Below are positions 16,002 through 25,129 of a DNA stretch of 64,000 bases, one piece after another; position 1 is the first letter of the stretch; the number at the start of each line of letters is the position of its first letter. Location of the stretch: contig CAWHVD010000001.1 in assembly GCA_963832835.1 (NCBI GenBank), positions 1,116,001 to 1,180,000 of the forward strand. The letters run 5' to 3'. Under the pieces are notes generated by a model. That model did no database searches. It was given only the letters and a program-made list of their open reading frames with translations, and had not been told where the DNA came from. This stretch comes from CAVPKN01 sp963832835. Lineage in GTDB: Bacteria; Chlamydiota; Chlamydiia; Chlamydiales; JAAKFR01. The translations under genes were made by a program, and so were the position numbers.

Positions 16002-19000
16002 ATGATTCCATCGAATATCCCCCAAACTCCCTGGCATGTGAGCCCTGAGGTTTCCGCGCGTCTACAAGCAGTGAACCCTCGCTTTAAAGCCGCTGTCCTT
16101 GAGCCTACCGACCCTGAATCTCAATTTGTGTTAGCTCAATTTATGGCTGACAAGCCTCCCGGTTTTAGCATTACTAAGATCACCTATGTGTATAACAGCT
16201 CTTTGCAGATGGGCTTTTTAGCACACCTGAGCAATATAGAGCATGAGGCCAAGCAGTTTGTGCCCGCATCCCTATCTGCAGAACGCAAAGAGGTGGTTGA
16301 GAACTGGAAAGATCTCACCTCTGTATATTCTCCCTTACAAGTGATGGTAGACCAGGAAGAGCAAATCCTCCATCATGCCAAAGTTCTTCCTCTTTGGCAT
16401 GGCACCTCTTTGCCAAAATCCCAATCGATTTGCGCATCCGGCTTTACCTACTTTGGCAAACATACTTATTTTTCCGGTCATGGATCGGGTAGTACCGACA
16501 TTGGCTATTTTGGAAGCGGGATCTACTTTACGGAGAGTGCTCAATACGCCTCGATGTACAGTAAGGGAGCTCTTCTTCTTTCCTGGGTCTCGATGCGAGA
16601 GCCCTATCCTGTTATCAGCGATAAAGCCTATCCCCAAAAATGTAGTGATATGCGGATGCTGGAGGGTAAGGGCGCCTTTCATAACTACGATGCCCACTTC
16701 GTACCCGTCGCTTCTATTCTTCCGGATAATCCTTATTGCATGGACTATTACCCCTGTGTTCACAAACAGCCACCGGCATGGCATGAGATTGTCGTATTTC
16801 AAAAGGCTCAAGCCCTTCCTAGCTTTATCGTAGAGGTAGGTGTGGATCTTCTTCCCTCTCTTAGCCCCAACTATACGTTTGAGGGTCTTTATGCTTCCTG
16901 CCAAGCAGGAGATCTACCCCAAGTCAAGAGCTGGATTCTGGAAGATAAAATGCGTCTTTTAGAAGAGAATGCCCGAGGGGAAAACTGTTTCTTTGCGGCT
17001 ATCTTAGGCGGCCGGCTTCCTGTGTTAAAATGGCTTTTAGCTCAAGAGTCTACAGTGCTTAAAAAAGAGAGAAAAGATGGCTGGACTCCCATGCATGTGG
17101 CGGCCATACAAGGTAGCGCCCCTATCGTCTCTTGGCTCCACAGGCAAGATCCCACAATGATTCATAGCGGTAAACCCACACCTTTGCAGTGTGCTGCCTT
17201 TTCCGAACAAATCCCTGTGCTCAAACTTTTCTTAGAAGAAGTGAAAAAAGATACTTTTCTGATCGAAGAGATGCTGAAAAGACCGTGTCCTCTCACCCTG
17301 CAGTTTTTGCTAGAAAATGGTCTTGATCCTGATCAGGCCAACCGGTTTAAGCAAACGCTTCTACACCTAGCTGCACAAGCTGGGCAGGTGGAGCACATCG
17401 AACTGCTACTCGATACGGGAGCCAAAATCAATGCCCAAGACTTGTCCAAAAAAATGCCCCTTTACTTGGCTGTAGCGCAAGGTCACATTTCTGCTGTTAA
17501 ATGCCTGCTCGCTAACCAAGCAGATCCTAGCATTGTCGGCATAGAGGGAGACACCCTCCTTCATGTTGCCGCCTTCTACGGATACACGCCCATTGTAGCC
17601 ATACTTCTCAAATACCCCCTTCTTCACTGCGCCGATGAAGATGGGAAGCAACCCATCCATAAAGCTGTGTGGGGTCATGAAAAACCGGATGTGGTAGAGC
17701 TTCTGTTAAGAGCAGGAGCAGATCCTAATGCCTCGAATGCTTTTGGATTCACCCCCTTGCATTGGGCTGCTAAGCATGGGCATATTGCCAGCGCCCAGCT
17801 ACTGCTTCAAAAAGGAGCCTTGCCAGATATTGCCAATCAGAAACTCGATCTCCCCTTTGATCTGGCGGTTCGTTGGGGACAAGATGCGTTTGTACAGTTT
17901 TTTTTAGGAGTCAAACCTAAAGAGCCAGATCAGCTACCCAAAGATGTCGAGAGCTATTACTACACCCAACTTCTACAGGCCAAGAAGGAAAGCAATTACC
18001 AAGAGCAAATCTTTTATCTAGAAAAGCTCAGTGACCTCTACATCCAAAAACGGCAGTGGGCACAAGGCGCTAAAATCCTCAATGGAGCTTTTGCCATCCT
18101 GGAGAAAGATGGGGATAATCCTCATCTCAGACAATACCTGTTAGCAAAACTTGAGCGGATCGAAGCTCTGTTTTTAGACAGCAGAGGGTTAAAAGTTCCT
18201 CATCACCATAAAGGGAGTGTGCTCAATTACAGAGAATGGTTGAAAAATGTCCGGAGCCTCTACTTCAAAGAATTTGAAGAGAAGAACCCCATTGAGGGCA
18301 TCCTTCCCTATCTCACAGCTTCCTACAAAAAGCTTTTAGGCTCCCTTATCCTAGATGCCCAAGGGCTCATAGGAGATGCTCCCGTGCAGTGGGCTTGTGT
18401 GGGGATGGGCTCTATGGCACGCAATGAGATGTGCCCCTATTCCGATCTGGAGTTTGCCTTTCTGATCGGAAAAAAGAGTGAAGAAAATCTCGGCTATTTC
18501 CGCACTCTCGCAGAACTTGTTGAGCTCAAAGTCATCAACTTAGGGGAAACATTCTTTCCTCTCTTTGGCAAACTCTTTGATGAAAAATCCCCTGAGGCAA
18601 GCCCTACACCCGGTGGTTTTTCGATGGACTCAGGAGGCAATACCCCGCTCGGTAAACCAGGCTTTTATGAGCTCATCGACACACCAGAAGGCTTAGCCCA
18701 GTATCAGAGCATCCATTGGATGGAAGCTGATATCATTGTCACCAATGCCCTCTCAAGCGTTTGCTATGTGGCCGGTGACAACAGGCTCTTTATGAAATAT
18801 AACCAAACTAAGCAAGAGCTGCATAACACTACAGATGGTTTCTTTTCTTTTACAGGAACCCCCTTACGCGAGACGCTTGCCCTGGAGCTATTAGAAGGAC
18901 ATGTACATGAGTTTAAGCCCGATCTTTCCAAAAGCAAACAGGAAACAAACGCTTTTGGCATCAAAAAAGAGCTCTACCGTCCCTTCCAATCTATGTTAGG

Positions 19001-20486
19001 TAGTCTTACCCTGTTCTGTGGACTTCCAGTGTGTTCCACCTTTGAGATGATTCAGCAGCTCCGCCAAAAGGGATTGCTTTGCCCTGAAGGGGCCAAAAAC
19101 TTAACCCAAGCCCTTTCACAGCTCCTTAGCCTACGTTTTGAAGCGCACATCTTTTACCAAAGTGAAGGGGAGTTTCTACTGCATATCAAGCAGGGACAGC
19201 CCCAAGATCCCCAATACCTTTATCTCGATGAAAAACGTCTTGCCTCCCTCCACGAAATCTACAAGGTGCTGATCCCCTTCCACTCTTGTGCCGAGCAGTT
19301 TTTGCATGCCAAGAATCCCAAGTTATTTAGTAAGTCCCTGTTCTACGACAAAAGTCCTCAAATCCAAGGAGCTGATTTTGAGAAAAACCTCCAATATGGT
19401 CAGGCCCAAGAAGCACACCAGAAGGCTGTATCTCTGAATCCCAATGATCTCGATGCGCAGTTGAATCTCGGAAGCATAGAACAGAAAATGGCTCAATACC
19501 AACAAGCGCTTAAGCGTAACTTGAAAGCCCTTGCATTAGCTCAGGAAAAGCACGGCGAAAACCATCCCGATGTGGCCACAAGCTACAACCACATCGGCAG
19601 TGTCTATTGGAAGCTCGGGGAGAACGGCAAAGCCCTCGAGTTTCACCAAAAGGCTTTGAAGATTCAGATACAGGTCCTGGGCGAAAACCATCCCAATGTG
19701 GCCACAAGCTACAACAATATCGGCCTTGTCTATGACAACTTCGGGGAGAATGGCAAAGCCCTCGAGTTTCTCCACAAGGCCTTGAAGATTAAGCTCCAGG
19801 TCCTGGGTGAAAACCATCCCTCTGTAGCCACAAGCTACGGCAATATCGGTGGTGTCTATTACAACCTTGGGGAGAACGGCAAAGCTCTCGAGTTTTACCA
19901 GAAGGCTTTGAAGATTCAGATACAGGTCCTGGGTGAAAACCATCCCGATGTGGCTCAAAGCCACAACAATATCGGCATGGTCTATGAAAACCTCGGAGAG
20001 AATGGCAAAGCCCTCGAGTTTCACCAAAAGGCTTTGAAGATTCAGATACAGATCCTGGGCGGAAACCATCCCGATGTGGCCAGAAGCTACAACAATATCG
20101 GCACGGTCTATTGGAACCTTGGGGAAAACGGCAAAGCCCTCGAGTTTCTCCACAAGGCTTTGGAGATTAGGCTACAGGTCCTGGGCGCAAACCATCCCTC
20201 TGTAGCCACAAGCTACGGCAATATCGGCGGTGTCTATTACAACCTCGGGGAGTTGGCACAAGCCCTCGAGTTTTTCCAAAAGTCTTTGAAGATTAGGCTT
20301 CTGGCATATGGGAAAAGCCACCCTGGTATTGAAACTGCACTGCAATGGCTGATTCTCTGTGCACAGGAGGCATCACCCTCTCAAGTCAAAGCTTTGGAGG
20401 AGGTTGCTATCCTTTGCGCCAAGGTTTTGGGCCACAGCCACCCACAGACCCAACAGTTGATCCAATTGATTGCTGGAAAAAACTAG
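16002..20486 (+). CDS. Giant eukaryote-like protein: PARP-like, ankyrin, nucleotidyltransferase and TPR regions
   Basis: 1494 residues, no signal peptide or membrane segment. Residues ~125-280 resemble a PARP/ADP-ribosyltransferase catalytic domain: LWHGT (His133), GYFGSGIYFTESAQY (Tyr175) and WHEIVVF (Glu262) give the H-Y-E triad. Residues ~288-636 are ankyrin repeats (GFTPLHWAAKHGHIASAQLLL type). Residues ~760-890 contain GSMARNEMCPYSDLEF (Asp815, Glu817), the GlnD/DUF294-type nucleotidyltransferase signature. Residues ~1125-1440 are kinesin-light-chain-like TPRs with a 42-residue unit, almost identical in DNA. The start has a gaggt ribosome site. The domains point to a secreted host-modifying effector (inference). 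I know of no described protein with this order of domains. Upstream (15873-16001) is a short spacer with no clear promoter. Confidence 0.9.
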   Translation: MIPSNIPQTPWHVSPEVSARLQAVNPRFKAAVLEPTDPESQFVLAQFMADKPPGFSITKITYVYNSSLQMGFLAHLSNIEHEAKQFVPASLSAERKEVVENWKDLTSVYSPLQVMVDQEEQILHHAKVLPLWHGTSLPKSQSICASGFTYFGKHTYFSGHGSGSTDIGYFGSGIYFTESAQYASMYSKGALLLSWVSMREPYPVISDKAYPQKCSDMRMLEGKGAFHNYDAHFVPVASILPDNPYCMDYYPCVHKQPPAWHEIVVFQKAQALPSFIVEVGVDLLPSLSPNYTFEGLYASCQAGDLPQVKSWILEDKMRLLEENARGENCFFAAILGGRLPVLKWLLAQESTVLKKERKDGWTPMHVAAIQGSAPIVSWLHRQDPTMIHSGKPTPLQCAAFSEQIPVLKLFLEEVKKDTFLIEEMLKRPCPLTLQFLLENGLDPDQANRFKQTLLHLAAQAGQVEHIELLLDTGAKINAQDLSKKMPLYLAVAQGHISAVKCLLANQADPSIVGIEGDTLLHVAAFYGYTPIVAILLKYPLLHCADEDGKQPIHKAVWGHEKPDVVELLLRAGADPNASNAFGFTPLHWAAKHGHIASAQLLLQKGALPDIANQKLDLPFDLAVRWGQDAFVQFFLGVKPKEPDQLPKDVESYYYTQLLQAKKESNYQEQIFYLEKLSDLYIQKRQWAQGAKILNGAFAILEKDGDNPHLRQYLLAKLERIEALFLDSRGLKVPHHHKGSVLNYREWLKNVRSLYFKEFEEKNPIEGILPYLTASYKKLLGSLILDAQGLIGDAPVQWACVGMGSMARNEMCPYSDLEFAFLIGKKSEENLGYFRTLAELVELKVINLGETFFPLFGKLFDEKSPEASPTPGGFSMDSGGNTPLGKPGFYELIDTPEGLAQYQSIHWMEADIIVTNALSSVCYVAGDNRLFMKYNQTKQELHNTTDGFFSFTGTPLRETLALELLEGHVHEFKPDLSKSKQETNAFGIKKELYRPFQSMLGSLTLFCGLPVCSTFEMIQQLRQKGLLCPEGAKNLTQALSQLLSLRFEAHIFYQSEGEFLLHIKQGQPQDPQYLYLDEKRLASLHEIYKVLIPFHSCAEQFLHAKNPKLFSKSLFYDKSPQIQGADFEKNLQYGQAQEAHQKAVSLNPNDLDAQLNLGSIEQKMAQYQQALKRNLKALALAQEKHGENHPDVATSYNHIGSVYWKLGENGKALEFHQKALKIQIQVLGENHPNVATSYNNIGLVYDNFGENGKALEFLHKALKIKLQVLGENHPSVATSYGNIGGVYYNLGENGKALEFYQKALKIQIQVLGENHPDVAQSHNNIGMVYENLGENGKALEFHQKALKIQIQILGGNHPDVARSYNNIGTVYWNLGENGKALEFLHKALEIRLQVLGANHPSVATSYGNIGGVYYNLGELAQALEFFQKSLKIRLLAYGKSHPGIETALQWLILCAQEASPSQVKALEEVAILCAKVLGHSHPQTQQLIQLIAGKN
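19557..20310 (+). repeat. Six tandem 126-bp units encoding TPR motifs
   Basis: The word gaaaaccatccc (or a one-base variant) recurs at 19557, 19683, 19809, 19935, 20061 and 20187, a strict 126-bp period. Units share long identical stretches such as ggcaaagccctcgagtt. The near-identity at DNA level, including synonymous sites, indicates recent amplification or homogenisation by recombination, so copy number may vary between strains. Confidence 0.93.
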
Positions 20487-20591
20487 AGAGGCCAAATCTC
20501 CAAAGCAACTTCACAGGCTTATCAAGAGCGCCGAAAAATGAGAGGCTACTGATAGCTGCCTAGTGTATATGCCAAAGAGGCCCGAACAGTT

Positions 20592-21668
20592 TTACAATTC
20601 TTCTTTCTGTGCAACAGAAGCTGTATTGGGAAGTTGGTAATAAACTTCAGGAGGAAAGTGTTTATCTTGGGTGGTGAGCATAGCTCTGGCAACCCGCTTG
20701 CCTAGCCAGGCATGGTACAGAAGCCCTTTTGAGCCCAATCCTGTGAAAAAATAGGTGTTGTCAGAAAGTTTGCCCATGAGAGGGAGGCGGCTTGGGGTGC
20801 TCGCACGGAAAGCGGCTCTGCAACCCACGATTTCAGCATCCTTCAGTGAAGGGAAGAAGGAGGTGATGTGCGGCAAGATGTCATGTTTTGCTTTCTCTTG
20901 ATCTGCTTTTGCAGAGTCAAATGTATGCTCATAGGTAGCCCCGACAAGGCATGTGGTATGATCGGGACTCATAACGAGATATTTTTGAGAGATCAGGCTA
21001 AAGGGCGGTGGAGGGATCTGGGTAGGCCACTTGATCTCGAGTATCTGCCCCTTAACTGCTTCGATAGGGAGATCTTTTAGGGGAGGGAAGTTTTTAGATA
21101 AAGGACCCATCGCAATGAGGATGCGATCATAAGATTCCAAATCAGATTTTCGGATCATGGCCTGCTGATGGAACTGAGTGCCTAATAGTGCACAAGCCTG
21201 CCAGAGGCCTTGAAGATAGGTGGGAGAGTCAATAGTGAGACCATTAGGAATAAAAAGTCCCCCCCCGTTACTCGGGAGGGTTAAACCCTCAATTTTTGAT
21301 TCACACTTTTGCCTGTCCCACCACTGGGCATCGTCGTGGCTGCGCGCGCAGATTTGAAAGCTTTCGATTTGCCCATCTGTTAGGGCCGGGCGCAAAATCC
21401 CTTTCGAAAGAATGAGCGGTTTGTTGATGGCAAGGCTTGCAACGGTAAACAAACGGTGTGCTTCTTTTAAGCTCCTGTCAGCTTCCCACGCTTTGCGGGC
21501 ATGCTTGCCGGCATAGGCATGCAAAAGACCCGAGGATAATCCCGACGCCCCCGTTCCAATCGGTTCAGGGTCAAACAAATCTATTGTTGCAGTGCCTTTG
21601 GTGTAGTTAAGCAAGTGCCAAGTCACTGCCAAGCCTGCAAATCCAGCTCCTAAAATTGCAAAACGCAT
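20592..21668 (-). CDS. FAD-dependent oxidoreductase, D-amino-acid-dehydrogenase-like (DAO family)
   Basis: A 358-residue DAO-family flavoprotein. The N terminus has the dinucleotide-binding motif FAILGAGFAGLAVTWHLL, followed by the acidic residue in IDLFDPEPIG and the GASGLSSGLLHAYAG block typical of the glycine oxidase/DadA/MnmC-C group. A late GLGSKGLLYHAWLGKRVA motif completes FAD binding. C. trachomatis has an equivalent gene (CT375, annotated D-amino acid dehydrogenase) next to mdh and pgi, so the neighbourhood is conserved although interrupted here. The substrate is not certain; MnmC-like tRNA-modifying flavoproteins share these motifs. The 20487-20591 spacer is featureless. Confidence 0.85.
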   Translation of the reverse strand: MRFAILGAGFAGLAVTWHLLNYTKGTATIDLFDPEPIGTGASGLSSGLLHAYAGKHARKAWEADRSLKEAHRLFTVASLAINKPLILSKGILRPALTDGQIESFQICARSHDDAQWWDRQKCESKIEGLTLPSNGGGLFIPNGLTIDSPTYLQGLWQACALLGTQFHQQAMIRKSDLESYDRILIAMGPLSKNFPPLKDLPIEAVKGQILEIKWPTQIPPPPFSLISQKYLVMSPDHTTCLVGATYEHTFDSAKADQEKAKHDILPHITSFFPSLKDAEIVGCRAAFRASTPSRLPLMGKLSDNTYFFTGLGSKGLLYHAWLGKRVARAMLTTQDKHFPPEVYYQLPNTASVAQKEEL

Positions 21669-21802
21669 ACTTTTTCCAATGCTACCATAAGAGAACTCTG
21701 TTACGGAATGTATAGCACATTATATTATGATTGTTTGATAAAAATACAACGCAAGTCTTCTCACATGAAAGTTTGTGGGGATATCGAAACAGAAAGAGAT
21801 AT

Positions 21803-22600
21803 ATGAGTGCGGATCAGGGTGAATTTCTATTTTTGGGTACGGGGGGATCATCAGGAATTCCTATGATAGGATGTCCGTGTCCTGTTTGCTCCTCGTTGGA
21901 TCCATGTGACAATCGGCTACGTCCTTCAGGATTACTGGTGACAGCTGGCAAAAGGCTATTGATCGATGCAGGTCCCGATTTGCGGCTTCAAGCACTTCGC
22001 TATCGCATTGACCATCTCGACGGTATTTTAATTACCCACTCGCACTTTGATCATATCGCAGGTTTGGATGAGCTCAGGGCCTATTATCTACTGCACCGCT
22101 CTCCGTTGCCTGTGCTCCTCTCCAAACCGACTTATCTTGATCTCAGACGGCGCTATGACTATTTTTTCCAGGAGCGGAGCCGGGAAGCCTCCCTTCCAGC
22201 TCAGCTGGATTTTCATGTCATTGAAGAAGAACGGGGGGAGATCTCATTTTTAGGGCTTGATATCGGTTTTATGCGCTATGAGCAATCGAATATGCCGGTG
22301 ACTGGTTTCCGCTTTGGTCCCTTTGCTTATATTTCGGATATACGTCAGTATCCTGAAACAATTTTTGAAGATCTGGCAGGTGTGGATACTCTCGTTCTCA
22401 GTATGCTGAGACAGGAAACTTCCTTTATGCACTTGAATCTTGAGGAAGCATTGGCCTTTGCTCGCAAGGTGGGGGCCTCAAGAACCTATTTCACCCATAT
22501 GTCCCACGAGGTTGAGCATGCTGCTATCAGTGCTCTATTGCCAAAGGGGGTACATTTGGCATACGATGGCTTAAAACTGGAATGGAACCATGGATTTTGA
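21803..22600 (+). CDS. Metallo-beta-lactamase-fold hydrolase, PhnP-like
   Basis: A 265-residue MBL-fold phosphodiesterase-type protein. I chose ATG 21803 (with agaaagagat upstream), since the conserved part begins at FLFLGTGGSSGIPMIGC; a TTG 24 codons earlier is less likely. Metal ligands are in ITHSHFDHIAGLDELR (HxHxDH), with a later SDI(R) and a C-terminal FTHMSHE. The cysteine cluster CPCPVC near the N terminus matches PhnP's zinc site, and C. trachomatis CT380 is annotated PhnP. There is no phosphonate pathway nearby, so a housekeeping role on cyclic phosphodiesters is more likely. It overlaps hflX by 11 nt. Confidence 0.88.
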   Translation: MSADQGEFLFLGTGGSSGIPMIGCPCPVCSSLDPCDNRLRPSGLLVTAGKRLLIDAGPDLRLQALRYRIDHLDGILITHSHFDHIAGLDELRAYYLLHRSPLPVLLSKPTYLDLRRRYDYFFQERSREASLPAQLDFHVIEEERGEISFLGLDIGFMRYEQSNMPVTGFRFGPFAYISDIRQYPETIFEDLAGVDTLVLSMLRQETSFMHLNLEEALAFARKVGASRTYFTHMSHEVEHAAISALLPKGVHLAYDGLKLEWNHGF

Positions 22601-23912
22601 AGAAGAAGAAGAAGAAAATTTCTCAGGCGAAATGGGAATCGATAGTAAGGAAGGAGCCTCCTCGGCCGTTCTTGTCGGGACCTACGGGAGTCATGAGGAC
22701 AAAGAGCAGTGCGTAGAGCATCTAGCAGAATTGGAAAGTTTGGCAGATACTTTTGGGGTGCCCGTACTCTCAAAAATGGCGTGTCCTGTGCGTAAGGTCG
22801 AGGCGTCTACTTTTTTAAGTAGTGGCAAACTAGATGAAGTGGCAGCAGAAATTGTGAGTACGGGGTCTAATCTTGTCATTTTTGATGCGGAAATCACTCC
22901 AGCCCAGCAACGTAATTTGGAAAAAAAGCTTAAGGTCGCGGTCATGGATAGGACCGAGCTGATTTTAGAAATCTTCGCTCAAAGGGCTCAGACTAAAGAG
23001 GCACGTTTGCAAATCGAACTTGCCCGTACAAAGTATGAATTTCCTAGGTTAAAAAGGCTTTGGAGTCACTTTTCAAGGCAAAGGGCAAGTGGTGGTTATT
23101 TAAAGGGGGAGGGTGAGAAGCAGATCGAGATTGATAGGCGCCTTCTAAAGAAGAAGTTAGAGCGTCTTGCCGATGAACTACGTGAAGTTGCCAAGTACCG
23201 TCAAACGCAAAGCGCTTCACGCCGTAGATCGGGTATCCCTACTTTTGCCATTATTGGGTATACCAATGCCGGTAAGTCTACCCTTTTAAACACCCTGACA
23301 GATGCGCAGGTTTTTGTTGAGGACAAGCTCTTTGCCACACTCGATCCCACCACTCGCAAGTTCATGTTTCCCAATAATCAAGAGATCTTGCTGACCGATA
23401 CGGTAGGTTTTATCCGCAAAATCCCTCACACCCTTGTGGCAGCATTCCGCAGTACTTTGGAAGCTGCATTACATGATGATGTGCTCCTCCACTTGGTTGA
23501 TGTTTCGCACCCTCTTGCAGAGGAACATGCTGCTGTCACACGCAAGCTGTTGAAAGAGCTCAATGCGGAAGAGGCCCCGATCATTACCGTCTTAAACAAA
23601 GCAGATGCTTGCGAAGATAAGATGAGGATTGAAAGGCTCAAGATCCTTTATCCTAAAACCGTGGTGATCTCTGCAACTGCGCGTACAGGTCTTGAGCATT
23701 TGGTCGAGATGATGATGCAAGAGCTCTCTTCGCTGCGCAAAGTGGTGAAGCTCAAGATCCCACAAAGTGAATATGTCCTTGTGGCCGATATCCGCCGTAT
23801 AGGCCATATCCTTTACGAAGAATATGAAGGCAATGATGTCTTGATCCGAGCCGAGATCCCTCTCAACTCACTACATAGGTTTGATCCTTACTTAAATGAC
23901 TCTAACGTATAA
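22590..23912 (+). CDS. hflX: GTPase HflX
   Basis: A ribosome-associated GTPase that splits stalled 70S ribosomes and aids subunit biogenesis. 440 residues: an acidic N-terminal tail (EEEEEE), the HflX N-terminal domain (including VFDAEITPAQQRNLEK and the GxGE-type linker GEGEKQIEIDRR), then the G domain from about residue 218 with P-loop GYTNAGKSTLLN, switch and G3 DTVGFIRKIP, and G4 LNKAD. The final 70 residues form the family's C-terminal domain. It overlaps the PhnP-like gene upstream (11 nt) and radC downstream (17 nt), forming a three-gene coupled operon. Confidence 0.96.
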   Translation: MDFEEEEEENFSGEMGIDSKEGASSAVLVGTYGSHEDKEQCVEHLAELESLADTFGVPVLSKMACPVRKVEASTFLSSGKLDEVAAEIVSTGSNLVIFDAEITPAQQRNLEKKLKVAVMDRTELILEIFAQRAQTKEARLQIELARTKYEFPRLKRLWSHFSRQRASGGYLKGEGEKQIEIDRRLLKKKLERLADELREVAKYRQTQSASRRRSGIPTFAIIGYTNAGKSTLLNTLTDAQVFVEDKLFATLDPTTRKFMFPNNQEILLTDTVGFIRKIPHTLVAAFRSTLEAALHDDVLLHLVDVSHPLAEEHAAVTRKLLKELNAEEAPIITVLNKADACEDKMRIERLKILYPKTVVISATARTGLEHLVEMMMQELSSLRKVVKLKIPQSEYVLVADIRRIGHILYEEYEGNDVLIRAEIPLNSLHRFDPYLNDSNV

Positions 23913-24585
23913 TCTTAAAGAGCTTCCTTTGTCCGAAAGACCACGAGAGCGCCTTTTGCTCCATGGTCCTAGCGTACTTTCGAGTATAGAGCTGATCGCC
24001 CTGATTTTAGGTTCTGGAACTAAGGGGAAGTCTGTACTCACACTTTCGCAAGAGCTTCTCTCACAATTTGGTTCACTCTGCTGCCTTCAGGAGGCAACAA
24101 TTGAAGACTTGTGCCAGTTCAAAGGGCTTGGTAAGGCTAAAGCAATTCAACTGAAAGCGGCGCTCAGTTTGGCCGCGCGTACAAGCCGCGAGAGGCTACC
24201 TCCTCCTGAAAGGCTCGAAACACCTCTAAAGGCTTATCTATGGGTCCGTGATCTGGTTGTTCATGAAAAAAAGGAGGTATTTGGTGTGATCCTTCTTGAT
24301 GCTAAAGGATCTCCTATTCGGTGGGAGGTGGTCTCAGTGGGAACCCTTACCCAGACACTTGTGCATCCTCGGGAGGTTTTTCATCCCGCTATCCGCTATT
24401 TAGCGGCCTCAATCATCTTAGTTCATAATCATCCTAGTGGTGACCCTAGCCCTTCAGAGGAAGACCGCCGTCTCACTCGCCAGCTCAATACGGTGAGCAC
24501 TTCCATGGGCATCCCTATTCTTGATCATCTAATTATCGGAAAGCAGGGTTTTATTTCATTTAAAGAGAGTTCTTTAATTAAATAA
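23896..24585 (+). CDS. radC: RadC/JAB-domain protein
   Basis: 229 residues, the usual RadC length. The N-terminal UPF0758 helix-hairpin-helix part has LPLSERPRERLLLHGP and FKGLGKAKAIQLKAALSLA. The C-terminal JAB/MPN domain has the metal motif HNHPSGDPSPSEED (His177, His179 and the later Asp). RadC is widely conserved; despite its name a DNA-repair role is doubtful. The frame starts 17 nt before the hflX stop, so it is translationally coupled. No truncation is seen. Confidence 0.93.
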   Translation: MTLTYNLKELPLSERPRERLLLHGPSVLSSIELIALILGSGTKGKSVLTLSQELLSQFGSLCCLQEATIEDLCQFKGLGKAKAIQLKAALSLAARTSRERLPPPERLETPLKAYLWVRDLVVHEKKEVFGVILLDAKGSPIRWEVVSVGTLTQTLVHPREVFHPAIRYLAASIILVHNHPSGDPSPSEEDRRLTRQLNTVSTSMGIPILDHLIIGKQGFISFKESSLIK

Positions 24586-24632
24586 TTGATCATTAAATAA
24601 ACTCCAACTATTATCAGTCTGGTGGAGGCGTT

Positions 24633-24842
24633 ATGAAGATCACAAGTGAACTCTTTGAAATTAGTCCCTCGCAGACAATTGCTTGGCGGGAGGTCAAGAC
24701 CATGCGTATGCTCAACGATAAACTCGCCGTTGTTCTATCCGATGGCCGTATCATCGAAGTGCCCCATTTGCGTCCTCCTACCATCGATCTTGCCTTCCGC
24801 TCCTACGAAAACTACCTCAGAGACCATCCCGACCATCGGTAA
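24633..24842 (+). CDS. Small hypothetical protein (69 aa)
   Basis: The ATG at 24633 has a strong ribosome site (ggagg, 6 nt spacing). The product is a small acidic-to-neutral soluble protein with predicted strands (LAVVLSDGRIIEVPHL) and a helical C terminus (FRSYENYLRDHPDH). The pattern 'LSDGRIIEVP' is reminiscent of DUF2442-type small proteins, which have a similar strand-turn-strand form. It follows radC by 47 bp and may be the last gene of that unit. A family-A repeat begins 50 bp downstream. Confidence 0.72.
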   Translation: MKITSELFEISPSQTIAWREVKTMRMLNDKLAVVLSDGRIIEVPHLRPPTIDLAFRSYENYLRDHPDHR

Positions 24843-24892
24843 TCCTATTTGCTATGAGTGGCAATTTTCTTCGAAAATTTGTGATTGCTTAT

Positions 24893-25052
24893 ACCATCTC
24901 CAGAAACTAAAGTCATGAAGGGGTACTGGGTAACATGACAGATTTGGATGATCGTTTCGAAGCCTATGTTTTTGCACCTAAGCGAGAAAGGATCGTTCAA
25001 AAATGGTGTGTTATACAGTGCCAATTCGTGGCTTTATTTTTGATAAATGGTA
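24893..25052. repeat. Family-A palindromic element (160 bp)
   Basis: It begins TACCATCTCCAGAAACTAAAG and ends tttttgataaATGGTA. The right end is of the 'TTTTTGATAAATGGTA' subtype, while the left end is of the 'CCAGAAA' subtype. This mix shows the family has two end variants. The interior is as in the copy at 14541-14701, with single-base changes. Confidence 0.92.
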
Positions 25053-25129
25053 TAAAGATCTTTTGGCACTCTTCTTGCAAAGATGCTCAATTTTTGCAAA
25101 AATTATTAACCTAATTCAGTGGTATTATT

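Noticed and set aside
16335..16904. 189-codon antisense frame under the PARP-like region
   Set aside because: Shadow of a strongly supported gene, without start signals.
19536..20153. 205-codon antisense frame with regular repeats
   Set aside because: It is the antisense shadow of the TPR repeats; its regularity comes from the 126-bp units.
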